From Candidatus Heimdallarchaeota archaeon (GTDB taxonomy: Archaea > Asgardarchaeota > Heimdallarchaeia > Heimdallarchaeales > Kariarchaeaceae): a DNA stretch of 64,000 nt. The first letter of the stretch is position 1. The number at the start of each line of letters is the position of its first letter. Made by a program: the position numbers and the translations under genes. Below, piece by piece: positions 16,812 through 24,380 of this stretch. Below the pieces are notes generated by a model. That model had not been told where the DNA came from. It did no database searches and saw nothing but the letters and a program-made list of their open reading frames with translations. Location of the stretch: positions 118,896-182,895 of the forward strand of contig JADCLS010000012.1 of the NCBI GenBank assembly GCA_026702845.1. Direction: 5' to 3'.

Positions 16812-17765
16812 ATGCGTAGTTTTTTAGGCCGAGATATTATTGATTTGATCGACATGGAGCGTAACGAGTTTATGCACATCCTCGATACCGCAGCAGAATT
16901 AGAACCCATTGCCAGAAGCAGAACCAATGCCAAGATGCTTGAGGAGAAAACAATGGTTACCGCATTCTATCAACCATCCACCAGAACCAGGCTGGCCCAC
17001 GAGGCAGCTATGATCAGACTTGGCGGAAGAGTTGTTGGATTCAGCGATGCCAAGATGACTAGGGCCGGTGACTTCTACCAGGAGACGAACTGGGACACAT
17101 TCCATATGCTCCAATTTTATGGTGATGTACTCGTCATGCGTCACTATGATCAGAAGGCTCCCTACGAAGCTGCTGCTGCCTCTTCAATCCCCATCATCAA
17201 TGGTGGAAACGGATGGGGATCACACCCCACTCAGGTGCTTACTGACCTCTATACCATTCAGAAGGAGAAGGGAACCCTTGATGGCCTCAACATCCTGATG
17301 GTTGGTGATATGCGTATGAGAACCATGCACTCGCTTAGTAGGGCCATGACTCAGTTCGACATGCACGGCTTCTACTGTGCTCCACCAGAGATGAGCCTAA
17401 CGGAGGAGTTCATCAAGGAACTTGAGACAAGAGGTAACAGTTTTGAGATTGTGGATTCCGTCCATGATGCCGTTGCTGAAGCTGATGTCATCTACATGGA
17501 GCCTGTAGTCCAACCAGATTATACTGTTTCAAGACATGAGAAGCAGGATGAGTATGGTCTCACCCCCAAGGAGTACAAGATCACCCTCGATCTGCTGAAA
17601 GAGAAGGCCAAGGGAGATGCAATTGTGCTGCACTCACTCCCCAGAATGGATGAATTAGATCCCCGAGTTGACAAGACAAAATTCGCCAGGTACTGGGAAG
17701 AGGCTTTCAATGGTGTTGTCATGAGAATGGCCCTTATCGCACTTGTACTTGGTGCAATGGAATAA
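16812..17765 (+). CDS. Divergent aspartate-carbamoyltransferase-like protein
   Basis: 317 residues with overall similarity to the ATCase catalytic chain. Carbamoyl-phosphate residues are kept: S56-T-R-T59, R110 in VMRH, H138-P-T-Q141, and R170 before TMHSL. The amino-acceptor side is altered. The 80s-loop Ser/Lys segment of ATCase is replaced by KMTRAGDFYQET, the TRVQ motif (substrate Arg and Gln) is EPVVQ (230-234), and HPLPR is HSLPR (274-278). Aspartate may therefore not be the acceptor. Codon use is clearly GC-richer than in the neighbours, suggesting high expression or transfer. No pyrI or other pyrimidine genes adjoin it. True ATCase remains possible. Confidence 0.65.
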   Translation: MRSFLGRDIIDLIDMERNEFMHILDTAAELEPIARSRTNAKMLEEKTMVTAFYQPSTRTRLAHEAAMIRLGGRVVGFSDAKMTRAGDFYQETNWDTFHMLQFYGDVLVMRHYDQKAPYEAAAASSIPIINGGNGWGSHPTQVLTDLYTIQKEKGTLDGLNILMVGDMRMRTMHSLSRAMTQFDMHGFYCAPPEMSLTEEFIKELETRGNSFEIVDSVHDAVAEADVIYMEPVVQPDYTVSRHEKQDEYGLTPKEYKITLDLLKEKAKGDAIVLHSLPRMDELDPRVDKTKFARYWEEAFNGVVMRMALIALVLGAME

Positions 17766-17828
17766 AAAACATCAATAATCAAATTTCTACCCAAGAGCAT
17801 TTGTTTTAGCGAATATGCAATCACAATA

Positions 17829-17838
17829 AGTTTAAATA
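17829..17838 (+). promoter_or_regulatory. TATA box of the Uma2-type gene
   Basis: GTTTAAATAA sits about 25-30 bases before the ATG at 17862 with no ribosome site between, consistent with a leaderless transcript. Confidence 0.4.
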
Positions 17839-17861
17839 ACTAAAAAACAGAATTACTAATA

Positions 17862-18422
17862 ATGCTGACCTTAACTCATGGAGATCATTCAATAGACATC
17901 TCCACTGATTCTTTGATTATCCTTCAGAATTCTACTGAGGAAGATTATTGGAATCTAGCAAATGAGGATCTCAAGGTCGAATTTGATGGGAGATGTTTAT
18001 TCATACATTCACCTGCTAGATATGAACATGAAAAATTGTTAATGGAGATCTTATTCATAATAAATAATTACCTCAAGAAAAACCCCATGAAAGGTGATGT
18101 TATAGGTTCTAGATTTGCATTAAAATTACCTAATGGTAAACGACCAGAACCGGATATTATCATTCTTTCACCTAATTCTGTCGATCCAAAATCCTCAGTT
18201 TATGAAGGAGTTCCATTAGCAGTAATTGAGATCTTATTACCATCTAACTACGATCATGATTTCACCACAAAAAAACAGTGGTATTTCGATGCTGAAATCC
18301 CTAAAATTATGTATATTGATCTGGATAATGGAATTTGCTACATCTATAATAAAGAAAGTAATTACAACGAAGAGAAAATAAATAATTTTCATGCAGAGAA
18401 AGTTCTTAATTTGTTATTTTAA
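17862..18422 (+). CDS. Uma2-family (DUF820) PD-(D/E)xK nuclease-like protein
   Basis: 186 residues with the features of the Uma2/DUF820 restriction-endonuclease-like fold: an SPARYEHEKLLMEI helix, the strand GSRFALKLPNGKRPEPDIII with the active-site Asp (D98), and LAVIEILLPSNYDHD with the catalytic Glu (E123), followed by TKKQWY. Uma2 proteins are abundant in cyanobacteria and some archaea, often in multicopy families, and a nuclease activity is assumed from fold. It lies 80 bases upstream of a DNA methyltransferase gene in the same direction, which raises the idea of a restriction-modification pair. That idea is inference only. Confidence 0.75.
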   Translation: MLTLTHGDHSIDISTDSLIILQNSTEEDYWNLANEDLKVEFDGRCLFIHSPARYEHEKLLMEILFIINNYLKKNPMKGDVIGSRFALKLPNGKRPEPDIIILSPNSVDPKSSVYEGVPLAVIEILLPSNYDHDFTTKKQWYFDAEIPKIMYIDLDNGICYIYNKESNYNEEKINNFHAEKVLNLLF

Positions 18423-18503
18423 ATATTTTCAGTCATCTTAAAATTCTAATCAATAATACTCAAAGCCAAAATATTTTATTATCTAGCTCTATTAATAAAT
18501 CCT

Positions 18504-19169
18504 ATGACTGAAACCGTTCTCAAGATGAGATTTGAACACTATTATGAGATTCCACCTCAATTCAAAGACGATGTCAGATACTCCAAAACACTTGTTGAGT
18601 ATTTCGTCGAAACTCTTACCAAGAAAGGAGATGTTGTTTTTGATCCATTTGCTGGTTTTGGGACAACGATGTATGTGGCCTCAAAAATGGAGAGAAAGGG
18701 TCTCGGCACTGAAATTACTAGAGAGAAAGTTGAATTTATGCAAACTAAAATGGAAGACCATATGATCATTGAGGGCGATATAACTCAAATAGACATACAA
18801 GATCTTCCCTTGATAGATTTAATAATGACCTCACCACCCTATATGGATCGAGACAGCAATTTTAATCCATTCACCGATTATAGAGATCAAGGCAATTACC
18901 AGCAATATCTTAATCAAATTAAGCACATCTTTTCTAGAATTAAACCCCGTCTTAAATCTGGAGCACATATTGTCATTGAGGTATCTAATCTCAAATCTGA
19001 TGGAAAAGTCACAACTCTCGCCTGGGATATTGGTAAACAGATTTCAGATGTCTTTGATTTTCTTGGTGAGATCATAATTCATTGGGAAACGGAAAACCTC
19101 TATACAGATGAAGGAGCATATGGCTATGGTTATGATCACAGTTACTGTCTGATGTTTCGAAATGAATAA
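18504..19169 (+). CDS. Site-specific DNA methyltransferase (N4/N6 amino type)
   Basis: 221-residue Rossmann-fold methyltransferase. Motif I (SAM binding) is DPFAGFGTTMYVA at residues 47-59, the acidic ribose-binding segment is GLGTEITREKVEF, and the catalytic motif IV is MTSPPYMDRDS around 108-118. TSPPY is typical of amino-group DNA methylases of the cytosine-N4 kind. The order motif I then motif IV, with no large insert, and the short length leave little room for a separate target-recognition domain. A tRNA guanine-N2 methylase relative is an alternative. It follows the Uma2-type gene with its own AT-rich promoter region. Confidence 0.72.
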   Translation: MTETVLKMRFEHYYEIPPQFKDDVRYSKTLVEYFVETLTKKGDVVFDPFAGFGTTMYVASKMERKGLGTEITREKVEFMQTKMEDHMIIEGDITQIDIQDLPLIDLIMTSPPYMDRDSNFNPFTDYRDQGNYQQYLNQIKHIFSRIKPRLKSGAHIVIEVSNLKSDGKVTTLAWDIGKQISDVFDFLGEIIIHWETENLYTDEGAYGYGYDHSYCLMFRNE

Positions 19170-19226
19170 TAAAGACTTTCTCATTCACAATAATATTTAA
19201 GAAGTAATCAAATTCTTAATTATAAT

Positions 19227-19766
19227 ATGATTAGAACTTTTATAATCACAATATTTTTGATAGTGTTCATTTCTTCATCCCCTGCTGAGGTTCAATTGAA
19301 TGAGACTAGAGAGATTACTGTAAGTATATCGGGATTTTCATTCAATCCAGATACCATAGTTGTCAACCCTGGAGAAAATGTAACCTTTACTGTCACCAAT
19401 GAAGATTCTGCGTCTCATACCTTCACTATTTCTAGTTTGAGCTTAGACATTGTAGTGGCTGAGGGAGAGACAAAATCAGACACAGTAATCATTCCAGATG
19501 ATTTCTCATCTGCAGATATAAGCTGCCGATTTCATTCAAGTATGAGTGCTCTACTCACTGTTCCCACAGAAACAAGCAATAGTGACAGTACAGGCTCTCA
19601 AACTAGTACTGGTTTGATTACTTCAACTGTAACAACCACAGACCAAGCAAGTACTCAAGATGTGGAAAATAGTACATCTAATCCAGCACCAACATCATTT
19701 GTAATCACTCTTTTTGGCCTTTTTACTTATTTTTCTATTAAAAATAAAACTACATTAGAACGATGA
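19227..19766 (+). CDS. Exported, membrane-anchored cupredoxin (type 1 copper protein)
   Basis: An N-terminal hydrophobic signal (residues 1-20) leads to a single plastocyanin-like domain of about 90 residues. The copper ligands are H64 in SASHTF, then C100, H103 and M106 in the C-x2-H-x2-M arrangement (ISCRFHSSM). A Ser/Thr-rich spacer (about 112-155) is followed by a hydrophobic C-terminal helix FVITLFGLFTYF and a positive tail. The protein would thus be held on the outer face of the membrane and carry electrons there. The partner is not encoded nearby. Confidence 0.85.
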   Translation: MIRTFIITIFLIVFISSSPAEVQLNETREITVSISGFSFNPDTIVVNPGENVTFTVTNEDSASHTFTISSLSLDIVVAEGETKSDTVIIPDDFSSADISCRFHSSMSALLTVPTETSNSDSTGSQTSTGLITSTVTTTDQASTQDVENSTSNPAPTSFVITLFGLFTYFSIKNKTTLER

Positions 19767-19877
19767 AGATACTGCATAACAAGAACTATTGACACTGAAA
19801 GAATTCAAATAAATCCAATTTGTAATTCAAATTGCAAAGGATAATAAATTAAATGATTGGTTTTACTTTAGCAGAAA

Positions 19878-21362
19878 ATGAATTATGTACAAAATGATGA
19901 TAGAGTAAGTTTACCATTGATAACTGCTTTGTATCTTATTTCATTATTATTCTTCTTAGTTATTATATGGAAATATCTTAGGCTATCTCTTGATTTTGTT
20001 CAATTAATATTCATCGTGATTTTTTTAGTTATTGACTTTTCAATATTGATTATCATTCCCTATTTACAATATTTAATATTTTTAAATTTCAAATATCATG
20101 AACCTCAGCAACTAATATTGAGAAATTATCCAAAAGTATCAATAATAATCCCTTTTAGGGATTTACCAATTGTTGAATTCAGATTGATGCTTGAAGAAAT
20201 CCAAAAAATCCAGTATCCTAAGGAAATACTTGAAGTTTTGGCAATAGGAAAAACGTCTGAAAAAGAAAATTTTGAATCTACTGCGGATCAGTTTGGGGTT
20301 AATCTATGTATTCAGAATATATCTGAGGGAGGTTATAAATCTAGAGCATTGAATAATATTTTAAACAAAGCAGGTGGAGAATATTGTATTATTTTAGATT
20401 CTTATCATTTGGTCAAGCCATATATGGTTCTTGATTTTCTCATTTCCTTTGCACAATTAGACAACAGTGTCGCATACATACAAGCAGGTGTGGATTACTA
20501 TGAAGTTGACAAGATTATCAGGAGATTTAGTAGTGTATTAAGGTCTCAGCTTTATTTCTTTTATATTCGTGCTCGGTCTGTAATAGGAAACGCTCAATTC
20601 AATGGATCAACTTGTTGTTTCAAAACTGGTATTTTAAGGGAGATTGGAGGTTTTCCTGAATATTCTTATACTGAAAATTCTGCAACAAGTATTTTGTTTC
20701 AAAAAAAAGGATATCAGGGATACTTTTTGAATAAAAGCCTGAGCTCATGTAAAACACGTCAAAACTTAACAGAGACAGTCTCTCAATTATATAGGTGGGG
20801 TCATGGATTAGGTTCTGTTGTCAATCATGAAACCAAAGAAATAATTTACTCTTCTAAATTGAATGTGATCAGAAAATACGATATGATTATGTATCATTTG
20901 GTTAATAGCCCTGCAGCTTATCTGATTTTAATATTACCTACAATATTTTCAATTATTAGTATTTTCCAAATCACTATTCCATTCTTATACTTTCATCAAT
21001 TTACGATTTCTTTGCTTATCGGATATTTTTTGATTATAAGTATCTTAACCATATTGAATGAAGATTCCAGATATTCGAAATTTCAGAGAGTAAGACATAA
21101 TATTGTAATGTTTTTCCTATCATTAGCTTTTCCTGTTTATGTGCACCAAGCTTTTGCAAAAGGAAAAAGAAATAGAGATGGCCCAGATTCAGAAAATTCT
21201 TCTTGGGCATTTGTTATTAATATTAAGAAATATAATTATTTAATTTCTGCATTAATTGGATTGGAAATCATGGCTATAATTATAAATTTCAATTGGTTTA
21301 ATTCACTAATACTGGTATTTTTCTGTATAGGGCAATTATTAACAATATTTTCAGATAGGTGA
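19878..21362 (+). CDS. Membrane glycosyltransferase, GT2 family, with unusual active-site residues
   Basis: 494 residues: two N-terminal membrane helices, a cytoplasmic GT-A domain starting PKVSIIIPFRD, and four to five C-terminal helices, the layout of cellulose-synthase-like processive or semi-processive enzymes. Expected motifs are present but modified: GYKSRALNNIL for the acceptor loop, LDSYHLVKP where LDADxxxxP is usual, TENSATS where the catalytic TED is usual, and QLYRWGHG for Q/RxRW. The loss of the second Asp of DxD and the TED to TEN change could mean altered activity. The FkbM-like gene follows directly, so the pair probably makes or decorates a cell-surface glycan. Confidence 0.72.
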   Translation: MNYVQNDDRVSLPLITALYLISLLFFLVIIWKYLRLSLDFVQLIFIVIFLVIDFSILIIIPYLQYLIFLNFKYHEPQQLILRNYPKVSIIIPFRDLPIVEFRLMLEEIQKIQYPKEILEVLAIGKTSEKENFESTADQFGVNLCIQNISEGGYKSRALNNILNKAGGEYCIILDSYHLVKPYMVLDFLISFAQLDNSVAYIQAGVDYYEVDKIIRRFSSVLRSQLYFFYIRARSVIGNAQFNGSTCCFKTGILREIGGFPEYSYTENSATSILFQKKGYQGYFLNKSLSSCKTRQNLTETVSQLYRWGHGLGSVVNHETKEIIYSSKLNVIRKYDMIMYHLVNSPAAYLILILPTIFSIISIFQITIPFLYFHQFTISLLIGYFLIISILTILNEDSRYSKFQRVRHNIVMFFLSLAFPVYVHQAFAKGKRNRDGPDSENSSWAFVINIKKYNYLISALIGLEIMAIIINFNWFNSLILVFFCIGQLLTIFSDR

Positions 21363-21366
21363 TTAT

Positions 21367-22263
21367 TTGCTAAGAAAATCGATTACTCAATTTATATTTA
21401 GACAGGAGTATTTATTCAAATCAAAGATTTTCTCCAGAATTTATGCTTATCTCATGTTCAGATTCAAAGATATATCAATAACGAGAGAGAAGAAAAGGAA
21501 AATAAATAATTTACTAGATGAATTACAACTTAAATCCTTTGAGAATATTAAGAAATTCAGATTGGGAGGAAAGAATGATGGGGGATATGTGTTAATAGAT
21601 TTAGATTTGGATTATTCAATCTTATTTTCTTATGGTATAGGTAAGGATATTGCTTTTGAAGAAGACTTCAGTGGGAAATTCAATTCAACAGTATATATGT
21701 TTGATCATACAGTTAATGATATCAAGTCAAATGACCCTCATTTGATATTTATGAAGGAAGGATTAAGCACTAGAAAAAAACCTGGATTCAATACTTTGAT
21801 GGAACATTATTATAAAAATGCAAATGGAAATCAGGGAAATTTATTTTTGAAAATTGATATTGAGGGAGATGAATGGGAGGTTCTTCAGCAATTAGACAAC
21901 GACATTTTGAGCAAATTCTCTCAAATAATAATTGAGTTTCATCATATGAATTCTATCAATAATACTTCACTACAAGAAAAAATTGAGGTATTCAAGAAGT
22001 TAAATATGCATTTTCATCTACTGCATGCACATGGCAACAATTTTTCTCATATATTATCATGGCAAGGTTTTAAGCTGGTAAACGTACTTGAATTAACTTT
22101 TGTGAGGAAAGATCAAATAAAAGAAAGAATTCATATGAACAACTCCTCGCTACCTATATCATGTGATGCCCCAAATTACTCCTATTTACCTGAAATTAAA
22201 CTTGATTTTTATCCTTTTAAAATGAGGAGTGCGGATGATCAATTGGTATCATCTATAAAATGA
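21367..22263 (+). CDS. FkbM-like methyltransferase domain protein
   Basis: 298 residues. The central part has the FkbM-type signature LKIDIEGDEWEVLQQL and a following IIEFHHM strand, typical of SAM-dependent O-methyltransferases that modify sugars or lipids. The SAM-binding strand region is ILFSYGIGKDIAFEEDF. The start is TTG at 21367. A GGTGAT ribosome site (21358-21363) overlaps the stop of the glycosyltransferase gene at ideal distance, so the two genes are translationally coupled. A function on the same surface glycan is the natural inference. The N-terminal 50 residues are basic and may touch the membrane. Confidence 0.68.
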   Translation: MLRKSITQFIFRQEYLFKSKIFSRIYAYLMFRFKDISITREKKRKINNLLDELQLKSFENIKKFRLGGKNDGGYVLIDLDLDYSILFSYGIGKDIAFEEDFSGKFNSTVYMFDHTVNDIKSNDPHLIFMKEGLSTRKKPGFNTLMEHYYKNANGNQGNLFLKIDIEGDEWEVLQQLDNDILSKFSQIIIEFHHMNSINNTSLQEKIEVFKKLNMHFHLLHAHGNNFSHILSWQGFKLVNVLELTFVRKDQIKERIHMNNSSLPISCDAPNYSYLPEIKLDFYPFKMRSADDQLVSSIK

Positions 22264-22348
22264 TAATTCATTATAGAATATAATTAACCCTCTGAGCTAA
22301 AGGATACACTTACTATCTTAGATATACAAGAATACAATATTTTGATCT

Positions 22349-22834
22349 TCATTCTATGCCCAAGTAGGTTACCCGATAATTGATAATACATCCGTCATCA
22401 GTTAGTTCATAGCTATTTCCCTCAGTTATCTCTCCTGCTATAGATTCTGATGGATTGATTGAATCAGAAAAAATTGACTTGGTCCATACATCATACTCTC
22501 GAAGTGTAAATTGTATCAGGTCATCATTATCTAGTTTTAATCTTGAGAATACTGTTGTCCAGTCTGACCATTCATTTATTTCTATTTTCCGAATAGCTGA
22601 ACTTCTACCAAGATCATTCTCACTATCTCTGATTGCATTCACATCTACGCTTAATTCAGCATGTGTTCCGGTAGGATCATGAATATGATCTGCATAAATC
22701 CGTAATTCTACCTTGTATAATCCTGTCTCATCACCATTACCCACAATAGGAATGTAATAAAGGAGATTAATAATAAATAGAAACATTACAAAGATAATCA
22801 ATGCAATGGTTTTTGGATTCATCCGAGCCATCAA
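22349..22834 (-). CDS. Membrane-anchored extracellular protein, unknown
   Basis: 161 residues: one N-terminal membrane helix (about residues 8-30, ALIIFVMFLFIINLLYYIP), then an all-beta-looking domain outside the cell with no cysteines until C148. The family is not recognised. A TTTAAATAG TATA-like element lies about 25-30 bases before the ATG on the minus strand, so the transcript is probably leaderless. It is convergent with the FkbM-like gene. Confidence 0.6.
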   Translation of the reverse strand: MMARMNPKTIALIIFVMFLFIINLLYYIPIVGNGDETGLYKVELRIYADHIHDPTGTHAELSVDVNAIRDSENDLGRSSAIRKIEINEWSDWTTVFSRLKLDNDDLIQFTLREYDVWTKSIFSDSINPSESIAGEITEGNSYELTDDGCIINYRVTYLGIE

Positions 22835-23211
22835 TTGAAACTACAATAACCCTCAACTATTTAAACCATCATAAAATCAAAACAAAAATGACTAAATCTG
22901 CTGGAAAATCCATGTTCTAAAGAATAAAATCAGGATATCTAGAGTATCTATCTGACAATAATTCTCTCAGGATTAATGATACTGATTATATGTGATTTGG
23001 CCCGTCATTAGTATATTTGTGGTAGCATTTGGATAAATAATTACTGTGTGAACTTGTCAATAATCTCATAGAGATCAACAGCAAGAGATTTATCAATTCA
23101 TTAGTATATTACTATTTATAGCAATAAATGCAACTAATGATCTATCTTTCTACAAAATAAGCAATAACTTGAACATTGTAGAATTCATTTCCTAATTCTA
23201 ACCATAATATC
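22835..23211. other. 377-base intergenic region
   Basis: AT-rich gap upstream of one leftward gene and downstream of another. The right side of the 22349-22834 gene provides its TATA element near 22857-22865. On the minus strand around 23040-23095 a short open stretch reads IDKSLAVDLYEIIDKFTQ before a stop, which looks coding. It has no start and could be the tail of a lost gene or chance. Nothing else is seen. Confidence 0.3.
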
Positions 23212-24252
23212 TTAATAAAATGATCCAAGTTTATCTTCTATAAAATTCTTTACACCATCGAAGGAAATCTTAAATTCAGAGCCTTCTTCGACGATCAACT
23301 CATTAAGAATCAGTGAGAAATCAACAATTTTATTCTCTAACACAGAAGTCGTATTCCGTGTCAATACTGTGACGAGAAAAGAATCAGTCGATTTGACAAG
23401 AAAACTACCTTGACTTGAGGCAATTTGAGACAATTCACCTATCTGGGATTCATTCTTACCAAATGATGCAATTGCTGCAATGAAATTTGCCATAAGAATA
23501 GCTTTATCATCTTCTAGAATAGTTCTGGACACAAAATCATAGCCAGTCACAAATGTCCCATTGATTGTAGTTATTAGGAGCACCTGTAGCCCTAGCTTAT
23601 TTGAGAATAGAATAAGTGCTGGAACCAGTAGAAACAATATTGCTGATATCCCACGTAAGGTAATGAAAATTGCATTATCTGATCGAAAACCCTCAAAAAA
23701 TGCGAAAATCGCAAGTAAGACCAGAGAACCCATAACTATTTTGGTTGTAGTGCTATCAACTTTGGATAAACCCTTCCTTTCCTGGTTTTTCAGGATGATA
23801 AAAGAAATGAAAATAGATATAAGTGAGATAAGAATCAATATGAATCCAAAGAAAAATCTGAAAAATGGAGCTTCAAAAGATCCAAAATGAAAACTGAGAT
23901 GCTCCATCTCATTGAATAACTCTTCAGAACTAGCAAAAATAAAGTAACTCACAACTGTCAATCCAATAAATGATGATAGCTTCCCATAGGGCCTGGGCAC
24001 GACCCCTAGAAATTCAATACTGGCTGCAAGAAGTACCAGTGAAGATGATATCGCAAAAAATATCTCAACTCTCTCAATTAGCAAGGTATCGTTTATCTCA
24101 TCTAGATAATATTCTGCAAACTCATGAAATCCATGTAAAATTGGGAATAATGCCCATAGTATAGAATTTGGAACTCCACGCTTTGTTCCTAATATTAAAA
24201 TAATCAATCCACCCAGCGTAAAGATCAATCCAAGCATAAATATTGTATTCAT
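23212..24252 (-). CDS. Seven-helix membrane sensor with C-terminal longin/roadblock-like domain
   Basis: The first about 225 residues form seven hydrophobic helices. The last about 110 residues are soluble and follow a beta-beta-helix-beta-beta-beta-helix pattern (LQVLLITTING, then ILMANFIAAIASFGKNES, then GELSQIASSQGSFLVKS). The same pattern ends the TPR protein encoded just upstream on this strand. It resembles longin/roadblock small-GTPase-regulator folds. ATG at 24252 is chosen over TTG 24270 because TTTATATATT lies 20-28 bases before it. The likely role is passing a membrane signal to a GTPase or partner; no experimental family match is claimed. Confidence 0.6.
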   Translation of the reverse strand: MNTIFMLGLIFTLGGLIILILGTKRGVPNSILWALFPILHGFHEFAEYYLDEINDTLLIERVEIFFAISSSLVLLAASIEFLGVVPRPYGKLSSFIGLTVVSYFIFASSEELFNEMEHLSFHFGSFEAPFFRFFFGFILILISLISIFISFIILKNQERKGLSKVDSTTTKIVMGSLVLLAIFAFFEGFRSDNAIFITLRGISAILFLLVPALILFSNKLGLQVLLITTINGTFVTGYDFVSRTILEDDKAILMANFIAAIASFGKNESQIGELSQIASSQGSFLVKSTDSFLVTVLTRNTTSVLENKIVDFSLILNELIVEEGSEFKISFDGVKNFIEDKLGSFY

Positions 24253-24380
24253 AAGGAATATCAAGATCAAAATATATAAAATGATTTTGATTACCGTAAT
24301 TTTTGTTTCCTATTTAATTTACAGTGATTTAAACTGCATAACAAATATTTTGAAGAATCGCAAAAGATGATTACGGTTTA

